A stretch of 64,000 nucleotides of DNA from Hirsutella rhossiliensis (GCF_020360975.1 NW_025408671.1:310001-374000), one strand, 5' to 3'; positions 12,161-25,640 are shown, counted from the stretch's first letter. Notes: a model not told the origin generated them from the sequence alone. A program made the numbers and translations.

Positions 12161-15100
12161 GAGCCTTAATTACTAGTACTAGTAAAGGAGAAGGAGGAAT
12201 TATCCGCCTATATAAAAGAGGAGCTTATTTTAATATAAGTTATAATTAATAACTCCTTACTTATCGCCGCCCTTATAAATAAGGGCTACTAGTATTATAC
12301 TATAGTTAACGAGGCGCTTATATAAGAGATATAAGTACCGGTAAAAAAGATCGCCCTAAGGTAAGTAAAGGGCGCTTTAAGCGCGATAGAAGGTATAGTA
12401 ATTAAGGGTATTATATAGCTAGCTATAAAGGTCGACGGTTACTATAAGCTTATTATAGCCTATATAATCCCTTAACTAGAGTTTCCCTTAATCCTTAGGA
12501 AACCTTAGTTATTATATATAGAGTTATACTTAGTTTTATATTAAAAGAAGCTATAGTTTAGGCCTATATAATAGTAAGTCCGCTATAATAATAGTTCTAT
12601 ATATATTAGACTAAGTATATAAGCTTTATACTTACCCTAAGAAGTCCTTACTTTTATCTTTATAAGAACTATATAATAGGTAGAGCGGAAAGAAAGCTAG
12701 GTAGCGGCTAATATAGCGGTCTATATAGTTAGCCTAGCGGATATTAATAAGGCCCTTTAAATAAAGAAGCTAAAGTCGCCCTTTAAGCTATAGTAATAAA
12801 TACTAGAGCGCTTTTACGACCTCCTACTACTATTTAAGTCCTAGGAAGTAAATAAGCTTAACCTATATAAGCTAAAGGTAGACTATAAGATCGTACTTTA
12901 TACTAATAAAAAAGGGGTTTAACTACTTATACTATTTAGACCGCTATATAGTATATTATACACGGAGCTATTAGTACTAAAGAAGACGCTAAAGGACCTC
13001 TTAGATAAGGGTTTTATTTAAGTAAGTAGCTCTAAGGTAGGAGCGCTAGTCTTATTTATATATAAACTAAGGGGCGGGATATAGTTCTATTATAACTATA
13101 GGGCTTTAAATATAATTATAAGGCTAGACCGCTACCTTTTACCTTTAATCTTAGATATACTCTATAACCTCTTAAAGGTAAAGTAGTTTATAAAGCTAAA
13201 TATAAAATAAGCGTTTTATAAGGTATAGATCTTAAAGGGTAATAAGTAAAAGACAGCGTTCTATATATACTATAGCTTATTTAAGTAGCTTATAATACCC
13301 TTTAGCCTTTTAAGAGCGCCCGCTACCTTTTAGTATTATATTAATAATATACTTTAAGACTTTCTTAATAAGTTCGCCTTTATATATATAGATAATATCC
13401 TTATTTATATAAGCGGCTCTTATAAAGACTATATAAGGAAAGTATAAAGGGTCTTAAAGCGCCTTTAACTTTATAGGCTTTACCTCGACTTAAATAAGTA
13501 TAAATTTAGGGTTAAGAGGGTTAAGTACCTAAGCTTTATTATTTATATAAGTATAGGTATATAGGTAGATCCTATAAAGATCTAGGCGATTTAGGACTAA
13601 GCGGCCCTAACTATATAAATAGGCGTATAAAGCTTCCTTAGGTTTACGAACTATTATAGGATATTTTTTAAGGGCTTCTCTTATATTATAATGCCCTTAA
13701 ATAAGATTACTAGGAAGCAGACCGCCTTTTATTAAGGGCCTACGTAGGAAGGAGCGTTCTATACGCTTAAGGACCTATTTTTATAAGCCTTAGTACTACT
13801 TTAGTAAGACTTTAACTAGTTTATATTAATCGAAGTAAACTATAGCGGTTAGGTACTTAGAGGAACGCTCTTTTAAGAGGTAGATAGGTAGAAGTAACTA
13901 ATAGCATTCTACTCTTATAAGCTAACCTTAGTAAAGCGGAATTACGCTATTTATAATAAGGAGATACTAGCGATTATTAACTACCTTAAGTAATAGTAAG
14001 TAAAGCTCTAGAGCTATAAGAGCTTTAAGGTTCTTATAAACTATAGGAACCTTAAGTACTTTATAACCTACTAGTACCTCTTAAAGCGGTAAGCTTACTA
14101 AGCGGAGTATCTCTTATACTTTAACTTCTTAATTAAGTACTAGCTAAAGTAGGACTTTATAGTCCTAGACGCGCTTTCTTAAAGGGATTAAGACTAGCTA
14201 ATAAGAGCGGATATTAAGGCCTAGGATCTATAGCTTATCCTATAAGAAGCGTTATAGACTTATATAGGAGCTTCCCTAGTAAAAGGAGGCGCGGTACTAA
14301 TAGATAAGCTTTCCTTTATACCTTTACCTTAGCTTAGTAAAGAGGGATAGACCGGCCTAAGGGCGCGTATAGTATAGGTATTTTAAGATAAGGTCCTTTA
14401 ATACTTATATAATAAGATATAGTTTCTAGACTATACTTATAAGAGCGTATACTATACTATTAAGTCTAGCGCTTAACGCCTTAATTTAAAGCTAAAGCTA
14501 AAGGTATAAGTAGCTAACTATTATATTAACTTATAAGGATATTTATATTAATAAGGAAGACTATAGGTACTAAGCGCGCTATATACTATAGAAGCTAAGG
14601 AGAAGGATAGACTACTAGAGCTAGATAAATAAAATAAGCTTTAAGGGAAGCTAATCTAGCTCGTTTATAACTTTAATATTATAGGCTACTTAGGTCGGTA
14701 GGGTATAGTAGTAGGCCTTATAAGGGATTTTTACTAGCCCCTTTTATAGTACTACGTTCGCTACTTTCTTTATAACTATAATATCTATAGCTATACTAAG
14801 ATTTAAAAGGTATAGCTTAAAGGGCTACTTAAGTAGCTTCCGGTACCTAATTAGTTCTATATATATATATAGATAGACTTTATAATAGACCTTCTACTTA
14901 TAAAAAGCGGTAACCGCTATATATAGGTAATTAAAGACTAGCTTAGTAAATTAGTAGTACTAAAGCTAATACTATTAATAGATATAGAAGCTTATATAAA
15001 GCGCTTCCTATAATACTAGGCCCGCTTATATAGCTAGCCGACCTTTATTATAAGTAATAAAGGATTAAACTAAACTAGCTGCTTTTAGTAGTACTTATAC

Positions 15101-16005
15101 TAGCTACTTTAAATTATATAGCTACTTAATACGGCCTATTACCTATAAACTAATAAGGGACCTAAGAGGGTTAACTAGGAAGTATAAGCGTATTTATAAG
15201 TAGTAGTAGCCTATAACTAAGTAGACTAAGACTACTAGCTCTTTATAGCCTAGCTCGCGTTAAATAGTAAACTATAGGCCTTTATTAAGATAGCCTTTTT
15301 CTTTACTATATATAGCTTTAAGCCGCCCTCCTTAATCTTATTTACTATAGACGTAGTAGTAGAGTAATATAGTAGTTCGTCCTTAGAGAGCCGCGCCTCT
15401 ATATTTATATAGAAGCTATAGGAAACTATAGGAAACTATAGAATACTACTAATCTATAATAGCCGCCTTAGTATAAGATTAAGAGCGGCACGCTAATAAA
15501 ACTAAGGCCTTAGTAAATAGGTTTATAGTAAGAGATAAAGTATAGCTTAACCTTTATAACTATAGGTTAGCGCGGCTATAAAAAAGCTAGATTAGCTATA
15601 TATAAAGTTTATAGTATAAAGGGTTATTAGCTTATAAGTAGTAGAGCTTAATAATCTTTTAAGAAGGGTCTATAATAATATTAATATTAACCTCCTTTAC
15701 TAAGCTTTATTTAACCTACTACCTAGATAGGAAGTAGCGGACGCTTAACTACTTACTATTAAGGTAGAGGGAGATAATAAATTTAAGGTTAAGAAGATAT
15801 AAGCTATATACTAAAAGAAGGTCGGCTAGGGAAAGCGCTAAGAGGTTCTTATAAAGTAGCGCGGGTACCTTAACTTAATATAAGAACCTATATATAAGTT
15901 TATAGGAGCTATAGCCCTCGATAAGTTTAAGGCCCTATATAGACTAGTAAATAAGAATAATAAACTAGTAAACTACTAGTAGTAGCTTAAGCTAGGACTA
16001 TAAAG
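12150..16005 (+). pseudogene. Pol of gypsy copy A (protease, RT, RNase H, integrase), RIP-inactivated
   Basis: Domains in order: an aspartic-protease-like segment near 12250-12350; reverse transcriptase about 12900-13500, with the active-site box at about 13382-13400 reading YIDNILIY (family YIDDILIY, second Asp to Asn); RNase H to about 14300; integrase with a (S)NKGLN segment near 15055, corresponding to SDxGSN in copy B. No frameshift is needed to follow it. Many in-frame TAG/TAA codons are present. It ends about 100 bp before the stop of the convergent antisense frame. Confidence 0.75.
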
Positions 16006-16107
16006 TAAGTAAAATAAAGGGGGTAGTTATAGTAACGCGGGCATAATAATATAAGTAAAGATAAAAATAGCGTTTATTATAAAGCGAAGCCCTTAAACTA
16101 CCTAAGC

Positions 16108-17034
16108 TTATTACTTATTATCGTTATTACCCTTATTATTATTATCGTTATTATTATCCTTATTAGCCTCCTTTTACTTATTAGCGGCGGCGGCGGCGCT
16201 CTTTAGCGTGCTAAGTCGGCCCTCTAAGCTTATAAGCTAGTCGGCGGCGGCGGCGGCTCTAAGGGTAGAGGGGCGGCGGCTAGCTTTAGCGGCGGTAGTA
16301 AGGGCGGTAGTAGTAGCGGCGGCGGGCACGGCTAAGGGGACCGCCGATAAAGTAATAGAGGCGGTATCCTTAGTACCGGGAGAGTTAATAGTAGAGGTAG
16401 GAGAGCGGAGGGGGAAGAACCTACTTAGGAATAAGCCCTTAGCGCTCTAAGGCGCGGAGGTTATAGTAGGCGGCTATAGCGGCGGTAAGGCACTTCTTAG
16501 TAGCCCCCTATACCTACCTATACGTACTAGCCTTTTAAGCTAACGCCGTAGCGAGTAAGATAGGAGGCGCCGCCTTATAAGCGCGGCCGGCACGTATATA
16601 CTAATAATAACTACTACCGAGGCGGCGCCTAACTTAGTTAGCGTAAGGGAGCTCTTATAATGTATATTATATATAAAGGGCCGCGCGAGCGGCTCTAGCC
16701 TAGACCTAGCGCTTATACTTTAAGAGGTTAATAGAAGACGTTTATTACGCTTACTTAACTATAGACTTATAAGGGTAGCGGAGATAGAGGCGGGGGCTAA
16801 GGGGCTAGGCGTTATAAGTAGCGGTAAGGATAGCGTCGTTACCTTAAAAGGCAATATAAGAGCGGCTAGCGTAGTAGAGGTATTAGTAGTAGTAGTAAGC
16901 GCGGTAGTAAGGGCGCGGGTAAGAGCAGCGGTAGCGGTAGAGCTGTTATTAGCCGCGCTTAGTATAGCGTCGATAAACGACTTTATATACTCTAAGAAAG
17001 AGAAGGCGGGGGAGGGGGAGGTAGATATATCTAT
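16108..17034 (-). pseudogene. Antisense reading frame downstream of pol in gypsy copy A
   Basis: On the minus strand a frame runs from ATA (mutated ATG) at 17034 to TAA at 16108, about 308 codons, with nonsense codons of RIP type only. It matches the equivalent frame in copy B (25746-26666) in position, orientation, length (both multiples of three) and composition. The N-terminal part is Ala/Thr/Pro-rich and follows a conserved start resembling (M)N(M)STSPS. The C-terminal end is Asn/Asp/Lys-rich. I know of no gypsy protein it matches. Convergent antisense frames after pol are known in some plant gypsy lineages; homology to those is not implied. Confidence 0.6.
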
Positions 17035-17591
17035 CGCGGAAGTTAATATTATAGATTATAGCCTCCCGCTTTATAAAGCAAGGAACTTACTAGTTAAGTT
17101 ATTATTATTATTAAGGCTATTATTACTATTATAGCTATTACTATAAGTATATATTAATAAAGCGGCTTATATAGCTAGAAATAAACTAATGCTTTAAGTA
17201 AAGTAGAACTTACTTATTATTACTATTACTATAGTTAAAGAAAAAAGAAAAAAAAAGTAAGAAGAAGGAGGGATACCACTTTATATACCCCTTAAGGGAG
17301 GAGGCTACTTAAGGCTAAGGGGATAAGTAACCTAAGGCTTATATAGGTCTAAGCCGGCCGCCGGCTACCTAAGGGCATATATAATAGGTTACGCCCTTAT
17401 TTAAACGGCTAGCTAGCTAATAAGTATAAAGCTAGGTTATAGCTACTTAAGCTAATAAGTATAGGGATAATAGGGCTAGTAGGGCTAGTACGATTAACGG
17501 GGAAAGAGCTAGGTAGAGCTAGCGGTATAAGCTTAATAATATAAAAGCTATTAATAAGGCAGCGCCGCGCCGCACTTAAAGGAGGGTATTA

Positions 17592-17777
17592 TATAAGAGT
17601 CTTTAACTATTATAGGTTATAAGCTTAAGCTATAGCCTAAGCTATATAGTTATATATAGAGGGCTAGATCCTATATATATATATATAGGCTAGCTATATA
17701 TAAAAGAGCTTTATATAGCTTATTAATATTATCCTATAAATAGTACTTATATATATACTTCTACTTACTTTATAATA
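17592..17777 (+). repeat. 3' LTR of gypsy copy A
   Basis: 186 bp, a direct repeat of 10785-10971 with scattered C/T and G/A differences, several of which are not shared between the two LTRs and so arose after insertion. Confidence 0.8.
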
Positions 17778-18242
17778 ACCTTACCTTTTATAGCCCTTTT
17801 AAATAGCTAACCTAAGCTAACTTTTACTTTTTAAAAGCTATAGGCTTAGACTATAAGCTTATAGCCTTTTAAGCTAGCTTAAGGAGCTTTAATAAGCCCT
17901 TACTAGCTAAGCCTACTACTTATAATTATAAGTAAGTAAACTAAAAAGTATTTTTAAAATACTTAGCTAAGAAGGAATAAGAACTCTTTATAGCTATAAA
18001 AAGGGCTATAAAAAAGTTAACTTAAAAGGGATAGCTTTTTATTTAATAAGAACCCTTATAAAGGCCTTAAATATAGTAATACTAAAAAAGAAGCTATATA
18101 AAAGATTTAAGCCTTAGTAAACTAATAAGCTAGCTTCTTTTAAAAAGCCTTAAGCTTAGCTTAATAAGCTTATAAGCTAGCTTAAGATAAAGAGAGCTAA
18201 AAGAGCTTTATAAAGCCCTAAAATAGCTTTAAGTATAATAAA
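17778..18242. mobile_element. Unknown RIP-mutated element, right part
   Basis: Likely continuation of the element at 9030-10784 after insertion of gypsy copy A, by position and similar TTAAGCTTA-rich composition. It ends at the second copy of the long direct repeat, where gypsy copy C resumes. No coding domain recognised. Confidence 0.4.
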
Positions 18243-18745
18243 TACTATACTATAATTAATAAAGCGCTTATATAAGAGATATAAGTACTAGTAAAAATAA
18301 ATTACTATAAGATAAGTAAAAGGTACCTTAAGTATAATAAAAAGTATAAATATTAAAAGTATTATATAGCTAGTTATAAAGGTTAATAAGTATTATAAGC
18401 TTATTATAGCTTATATAATCCCTTAGCTAGAGTTTCCTTTAATTCTTAAGAAACCTTAGTTATTATATATAAAGTTATACTTAATTTTATATTAAAAGAA
18501 GCTATATTTTAAGCTTATATAATAGTAAGCTTACTATAATAATAGTTTTATTAGTATAAAACTAAGTATATAAGTATTATACTTAGCTTAAGAAGTCCTT
18601 ACTTTTATATTTATAAGAACTATATAATAAGTAAAGTAAAAAGAAAGTAAAGTAATAGCTAATATAATAGTTTATATAGTTAGCTTAGTAAATATTAATA
18701 AGGCCCTTTAAATAAAAAAGGTAAAGTTACCTTTTAAGCTATAAT
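18243..18745 (+). mobile_element. Gypsy copy C, fragment 2 (gag-pol junction and protease region)
   Basis: Homologous to about 12295-12793 of copy A. It ends with AAGCTATAAT where copy A reads AAGCTATAGTAATA; the remainder resumes at 34414 with ATAGTAATAG. The 5-bp sequence ATAAT here and ATAGT at 34414-34418 is the target duplication of the inverted copia LTR inserted between them. Confidence 0.7.
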
Positions 18746-18924
18746 TATTATAAAGTATAGATTAATTTTATAGTTCTTAGAAATATCCCTTAGTAAAAAG
18801 GATATAAAAAGCTAAAAATACTTAGTATAAAAAAAGAAAGAAGGAGCTAAAAAGAAGTATAAAAAAGAAGGTAAGGGTATAAAGGGAAGTAAATATAGTA
18901 ATAGTATCTTATAAAGGTAATAAG

Positions 18925-19387
18925 TCTTATAAAAAGAGATATAAGAAGTATATAAAAATATATAAAGGTAAAATTAAAAGTAAAGGGTCGGATAGGTAGG
19001 GTAAAGATATATAATTCTTCTAAGAGTAGTAATTATAGTAAGGGAATACTTATTATATTACCTTAATTATCCTTCTTTCTTTTATTTAACGCCTTTTTTT
19101 ATACTTATTTAGTATCTTAATTAATAAATAAGATCCTACTTAAAGAAGCTATTAATATCATTTTAACTACTAAGCTTATTACTAGTTTTTCCTATTCTTT
19201 TTAGCCGTTACTAGTATATCTATCTTATTTCTTACTACTTATACTTCCCTTTATACTCCTACCCTCCTTTCTATATTTCTTTTTAGCTCTTTCTTCCTTT
19301 TTCTATACTAAGTGTTTTTAGCTTTCTTAGTCCCTCTTACTAAGGGATATCTCTAAGAACTATAAAATTAAGCTATACTTCGCGATA
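18925..19387 (-). repeat. LTR of copia copy 2 (3' LTR in the sense of transcription)
   Basis: 463 bp, begins TCTTATAAAAAGAG and ends CTTCGCGATA; same length as 31791-32253 and homologous to 37286-37761, 43084-43568 and 7104-7581. Confidence 0.75.
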
Positions 19388-20423
19388 TACCCCCTTAGCT
19401 ATAGCCTGCCTTTTAAGGGTATAGCTAATATAGCTTTAGGCTAGTAAGCGTATAAAGGAGGTTCTTAGCTCTATACTTCTCCCTTTACTTAAGGAAAGTA
19501 AGGGCCCTTTTAGGTCCCTAGGCTCTTTTAGACCTACTTAAGGAATAAGGGCTTAATAAAGGGAAAGTCCTATAAGAAAGGGGGCCTTCTTAAAAGGGAA
19601 AAACCTAATTAAATAAGGGGCCCTTTAAAGGGAAAAACCTCTTCCTTCTTCTTTAGCTATAGATATTACCTTCTTATATAAGCTATTAGCTCCTCTTATA
19701 AACTCTTAAGGCAAGCCTTTAAGGATAGCTTTTCTTAAACGTCTTATAGCTTAATTTACTATAAAAAGATAGCTAGCTTCTACTTTAGTAAGAGCTTTAT
19801 AAGACCGTTAGCTTTTATTAATACTATTAAAACCTAATAAATAGAAATAAGTCCCTTTTAAACCTCTTAGCGTAACTAATACTAATAGATATTAATATAC
19901 TATAGCTAGGTTAATAGCTTACTATTTTCCTTTATAAGAATTTATATAGTCTATATATTATTATATTCTATAGCTAATAGGGACGGAATTTATAGTCGTA
20001 AAGATACTAGTAGCTAGCTAAGGAAAATTACTTCTTTTAACGCTTTTAAAAGAGCTAGTAGCTCTACCTCTATACTTAATATCGTAATAGTAGCTTACGT
20101 TAAAGCTCTGCCTTTATACTTAATATAGTAATAGTAGCTTACTTCGAAGCTCTTTAAGTAATATTTCCTTTAAATAGGGATATAATATACCTTTATAAGC
20201 TCCTTCTATTTAATAGATTATCTATAAAGGACGAATCGCTCGAATAATAAAAGATTTCGGTAGCTAGTTTCCTTCCTTACCCTATTAAGCGTAAACTATA
20301 TAATCTTATTAAATAGAGATAAAGGATAGCTCGGTTTACTACTTCTTAATACCTAGGGCTAGGATTTTAGTTATACTTAGCTAGCCGAGAGACTATAAAA
20401 GAGATATCCGGTTTAGTAGAAAT

Positions 20424-20609
20424 TATAAGAGTCTTTAATTATTATAGGTAATAGGCTTAGGCTACGGCCTAAGCTATATAATTACGTATAGAGGGCCGGA
20501 TCCTATATATATAGGGGCGGGCTAGCTATATATAAAAGAGCTCTATATAGCTTATTAATATTATCTTATAGACGGCACCTATATATACGCCTTTACTTAC
20601 TCCGTAATA
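20424..20609 (+). repeat. 5' LTR of gypsy copy B
   Basis: 186 bp, starting TATAAGAGTCTTTAATT and ending TCCGTAATA; direct repeat of 27226-27411. Confidence 0.8.
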
Positions 20610-20710
20610 GTATAAGCTATTAACTAATAGATCTAATAGATATCTCCCTAGAAAGGGTGCCGCTTCCCTAAAGGAGCACCCTACTACCCCCTAAGCGGAT
20701 AGGAAGTATT

Positions 20711-21800
20711 ATAGCTATCTTAGAAGCGATTAAAAGCGCGATAGCTAGCGAGAAGAACGAGGTTCTCGCTATACTAAGGGAGCCGTCTATAAGACTAGCG
20801 TTAACCCCTACGACTATAGTAATACCGGTTATAGCGGCGGTACTACCGATATAGAAGCCGCTTCCTTAGCCGACTTAAGATAGTAAGCTTAAGTCCTTCT
20901 ACTTCTTCCTTAGCCGGCTATAGACGACGTTTATAATAGATAAGAAATAGGGCCTAAACGGCTATTATAATATAGTATACTATTCGCTCCTCTATACGCT
21001 ACTAGAGCCCTAGATATAGCGGATCTCTAGATTCTAGGATAAGGGCGGCCCTAGAGGTAGACGCGACCTATAAGACTTCTTTTAATACCTTATATATACG
21101 TTCGGCAACGTATAGGAGCGGGAAAAGGCATAGGATAGGCTATAGACCCTTAAGTAAAGGGATAGGTAAACCTTTAGCGAATTCCTCCCTAACTTTAAAG
21201 AGACGCTCTTATAAGCGGCGGGAATTATAGTATAGGAAGATAGCGCGAAGCTTATATAGTTATAAAACTTAATTACGCTAGCCCTATAAGAGCTACTTAT
21301 CCCTATAATTATACCTACTAACTATAGCGAGTATATAAGCCGGTTAATAAAGGTAGTATAGGGCTATAAGTAAACGCCGCGTTTTTAAAAGCTTTATAAG
21401 CGTATACTATATAGTAGTAACGGGATTACCGCCCCTCTATAAGAGGAATAGCTAACTATCGATACTAACGGAGATACCTTAATATCGGCTACTTATATAG
21501 ACCGAGCTAAACGTAGTAGGAAGTCGTCTTCGAATATCCCTTATACTATCCCGCTCTCTAAGTAGCGGGCAAAGTAAGTAACGAGTAAGGAAATTAGGAA
21601 AAGGAAGGCTAACGGCCGCTACCTACGTTATAGCGCGTCTATATACTTTATATTAAAATGCCCCTTCCTTTTAGCTAAGCGGCCTATAGTAGTTTAAGTA
21701 GTAAAGATAGAACCGCTCCTTGCCTTAGACGACGAAGAGGACTCCGCTCCCTTAAGCTTAAAGGAAAAAGAGTAGCTCTAGAGTAAAAACGGGCTCCGGA
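20711..21800 (+). pseudogene. Gag of gypsy copy B with CCHC zinc knuckle, RIP-inactivated
   Basis: The frame begins at ATA (mutated ATG) at 20711: (M)AILEAIKSAIASEKNEVL. Near 21617-21665, a knuckle can be read when TAC/TAT codons are taken as mutated Cys and His: C-L-R-C-G-A-S-x-H-F-I-L-K-C, i.e. CX2CX4HX4C, which binds packaged RNA in retroelement gags. An acidic stretch (LDDEEDSAPLS) follows. Stops are TAG/TAA at Q/W positions only. Pol begins in the -1 frame after about 21790. The end is approximate. Confidence 0.7.
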
Positions 21801-24800
21801 GCCTTAATTACTAGTACTAGTAAAGGAAAAGGAGGAATTATCCGCCTATATAAAAGAGGAGCTTACTTTAATATAGGTTATAGTTAATAACTTCTTACCT
21901 ATCGCCGCCCTTATAGATAAGGGCTGCTAGTACTACGCCGTAGTTAACGAGGCGCTTATATAAGAGATATAAGTACTAGTAGAAAAGATCGCCCTAAGGT
22001 AAGTAAAGGGCGCTTTAAGCGTAATAAAGGGTATAGTAATTAAGGGTATTACGTAGCTAGCTATAGAGGTCGACGGTTACCGTAAGCTTATCGTAGCCTA
22101 TATAATCTACTAACTAGAGTTTCCCTTAATCCTCGGGAAACCCTAGTTATTATATATAGAGTTATACTCGGTTCTATACTAAAAGAAGCTATAGTTTAGG
22201 CCTATATTACGGTAGGTCCGCTACGACGATAGTTCTATAAGTATAGGACTAAGCGTACGAGCTTTATACTTAGTATAAGAAGTCCTTACCTCTATCTTTA
22301 TAGGAACCGTGCGACGGTTAAAGCGGGAGGAAGGCTAGGTAGCGGCTAACGTAGCGGTCTACGTAGTTAGCCTAGTAGATATCGATAAGGCCCTTTAAGC
22401 AAAGAAGCTAAAGTCGCCTTCTAAGCTATAGTAGTAGATACTAAAGCGCTTTTACGACCTCCTACCGCTATTTAAGTCCTAGGAAGTAGATAAGCTTAAC
22501 CTATATAAGCTAGGGGTAAACTATAAGATCGTACTCTATACTAATAAGAAGGGGTAGGAACTACCTATACCGTTTAGACCGCTATATAGTATATTATACG
22601 CGGAGCTATTAGTACTAAAGAAGACGCTAAGGGACCTCTTAGATAAGGGTTTTATTTAAGTAAGTAGCTCTAAAGTAAGAGCGCTAGTCTTATTTATATA
22701 TAAACTAAGGGGCGGGATATAGTTTTATTATAACTATAGGGCTCTAAACGTAATTATAAGGCTAGACCGCTACCCTTTACCCTTAATCTCGGATACGCTC
22801 TATAACCTTTTAAAGGTAAAGTAGTTTATAAAGCTAGATATAAAATAGGCGTTTTATAAGGTATAGATCTCGGAGGGTAATAAGTAAAAGACAGCGTTCT
22901 ATATACGCTATAGCTTATTTAAGTAGCTTATAACGCCCTTCGGCCTCTTAGAAGCGCCCGCTACCTTCTAGTATTATATTAATAACGTACTTTAAGACTT
23001 CCTTAATAGGTTCGCCTCTATATATATAGATAATATCTTTATTTATACGAGCGGCTATTATAAGGACTATATATAGAAAGTATAAAGGGTCTTAGAGCGC
23101 CTCTAACCTTATAGGCTCTACCTTAACTTAGATAAGTATAAATTTAAGGTTAAGAGGGTTAAGTACCTAGGCTTTATTATCTATATAGGCGTAGGTATAT
23201 AGGCGGATCCTATAAAGATCTAGGCGATTTAGGACTAAGCTGCCCTAACTATATAAATAGGCGTATAGAGCTTCCTTAGGTTTATAAACTATTATAGGAT
23301 ATTTATTAAGGGCTTCTCCTATATTATAATACCCTTAAACGAGATTACTAGGAAGCGGACCGCCTTTTACTAGGGGCCTATATAAGAAGGAGCGTTCCGT
23401 ACGCTTTAAGACCTATTCTCTTAAGCCCTAGTACTACTCTAGTAGGACTTCGACCGGTCTATATTAGTTAAAGCGGACTATAGTAGCTAGGTACTTAAAG
23501 GAACGCTCTCTTAGGAGGTAAATAGGCGGAAGTAACCGGTAGCGTTCTACTCTTATAAGCTAACCTTAATAAAGCAGAATTACGCTATTTACGATAAGGA
23601 GATACTAGCGATTATTAGCTACCTTAAGTAATAGTAAGCGGAGCTTTAGAGCTATAAGAGCTTTAAGGTTCTTATAGACTATAAGAACCTCGAGTACTTT
23701 ATAACTCGCTAGTACCTCTTAGAGCAGTAAGCCCGCTAAGCGGAGTATCTCTTACGCTTTAACTTCTCGATTAAGTACCGCCTTAAGCGGGACTCCGCGG
23801 TCTTAGACGCGCTTTCTTAAAGAGATTAAGACCGGCTAATAAGAGCGGATATCAAGGCCTAGGATCTATAGCTTATCCTATAAAAAGTACTATAGACTTA
23901 TATAGGAGCTTCCTTAGTAGAGGAAGACGCGGTACTAGTAAATAAGCTTCCCCCCGCGCCTTTACCTTAGTCTAGCGAGGAGGGATAGACCGGCCTAAGG
24001 GCGCGCGCGGCGAGAGTATTCTAAGATAAGGCCCTTTAACGCTTATAGGATAGGATAGCGGCTCTAGACTATACTTATAAGGGCGTACGCCGCGCTATTA
24101 AGTCCGGCGCTCGACGCTTAGATCTAAAGCTAAAGCTAAAGGTATAGGTAGCCGACTACTATATTAACCTATAGGGGCATCTACGCTAGCGGGGGAGACT
24201 ATAGGTACCGGGCGTATTATATACTATAAAAGCTAAGGAGAAGGAGGGACCGCCGGAGCTAGATAAATAAAATAAGCTTTAAGGGAGGCTAGTCTAACTT
24301 ATCTATAACTCTAGCATTATAGGTTACCTAGGTAGATAGGGCATAGTAGTAGGCCTTATAAGGGACTTTTACTAGCCCCTCCTATAGTACTACGTTCGTC
24401 GCTTCCTCTATAACTATAATATCTATAGCTATATAAAGATTTAAAGGGCATAGCTTAAAGGGCTACTAAAGTAGCTTCTAGTACTAGACCGGTTCTATAT
24501 ATATATATAGATAGACTTTATAATAGACCTCCCGCTTATAAAGGGCGGCAACCGCTATATATAGGTAATTAAGGACCGACTTAGTAAATTAATAGTACTA
24601 GAGCTAATACTATTTATAGATATAGAAGCTTACGCGGAGCGCTTCCTTTAATACTAGGCCCGCTTATATAGCTAGCCGGCCTTTATTATAAGCGATAAAG
24701 GGTCGAACTAAACTAGCCGCTTTTAGTAGTACTTATACTAGCTACTTTAAATTATATAGCTACTTAGTATAGCTTATTACCTATAGACTAATAGGGGACC

Positions 24801-25640
24801 TAAGAAGGTTAACTAGGAAGCGTAGGCGTACTTATAGGTAGTTATAGCCCGTAATTAAGCGGACTAGGACCGCTAGCTCCCTGCTACCTAGCTCGCGCTA
24901 AATAGTAAACTATAAACCTCTATTAAGATAGCCCCCTTCTTCGCAACGTATAGCTTTAAGCCGCCCTCCTTAATCCTATTTACCGTAGACGTAGTAGTAG
25001 AGTAGTATAGTAGCACGTTACTAGAGAGCCGCGCTTCCGCGTTTATATAGAAGCTATAAGAAACCACGGAATACTACTAATCCGCGATAGCCGCTACGGC
25101 GTAGGATTAAGAGCGGTATACTAATAAGACTAAGGCGCTAGCGGATAGGTTTATAGTAAGAGATAAAGTATAGCTCGACCTCCGTAACTATAGGTTAGCG
25201 CGACTAAAGAAGAAGCTAGACTAGCTATATATAAAGTTTACGGTATAAAGGGTCGTTAGCCTATAAGTAGTTAAGCTCGATAGTTTCTTAATAGGGGTCT
25301 ATAATAAGGTTAACGTTAACCTCCTTTACTAAGCCTCCTTTAACCCGCTGCCTAGATAAGAAATAGCGGACGCTTAACCGCTTATATTTAAGGTAAAGGG
25401 GGATAACGAATTTAAGGTTAAAGAGATATAGGCTATATATTAAAAGAAGGTAGGCCGGGGGAAACGCTAGGAGGTTCTCGTTAAGTAGCGCGGGTACCTC
25501 GACCCTATATAGGAACCTATATATAAGTTTATAAGAGCCGTAGCCCTTAATAAGTTTAAGGCCTTATATAGACTAGTAGGCGAGAATAATAGACTAGCGG
25601 ACTACTAGTAGCGGCTTAAGCTAGGACTATAAAGTAAGTA
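21790..25640 (+). pseudogene. Pol of gypsy copy B (protease, RT, RNase H, integrase), RIP-inactivated
   Basis: All domains read in a single frame. Protease: near 21910, AALIDKGC (family D-S/T-G). Reverse transcriptase: 22540-23100, with GPLYS, ELLVLKKTL, DLLDKGFI, GAPVLFI, the family NYRALN segment, RYPLPLISDTLYNLL, and the active site at 23020-23045 as YIDNIFIY. A KYLGFII-like segment follows near 23160, then RNase H. Integrase: SDKGSN...RF near 24697-24740 (family SDRGSxFxSxFW). The N-terminal zinc finger was not confirmed. Premature stops fall at Q/W positions and no indel is required. The second Asp of YIDD is Asn. It ends about 100 bp before the convergent antisense frame. Confidence 0.8.

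Larger units (their letters stand above)
10785..17777 (+). mobile_element. Full-length Ty3/gypsy retrotransposon, copy A, RIP-mutated
   Basis: A 6993-bp element with direct terminal repeats of 187 and 186 bp, gag and pol reading frames on the plus strand in that order, and an additional reading frame on the minus strand between pol and the 3' LTR. It is colinear with copy B at 20424-27411. Stops in the reading frames are TAA/TAG at positions where Q or W is expected. No exact target duplication is seen (CTTAT left, ACCTT right). CCTTA occurs within one base on both sides and could be a 5-bp duplication if the LTR ends are shifted by one. Confidence 0.85.
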
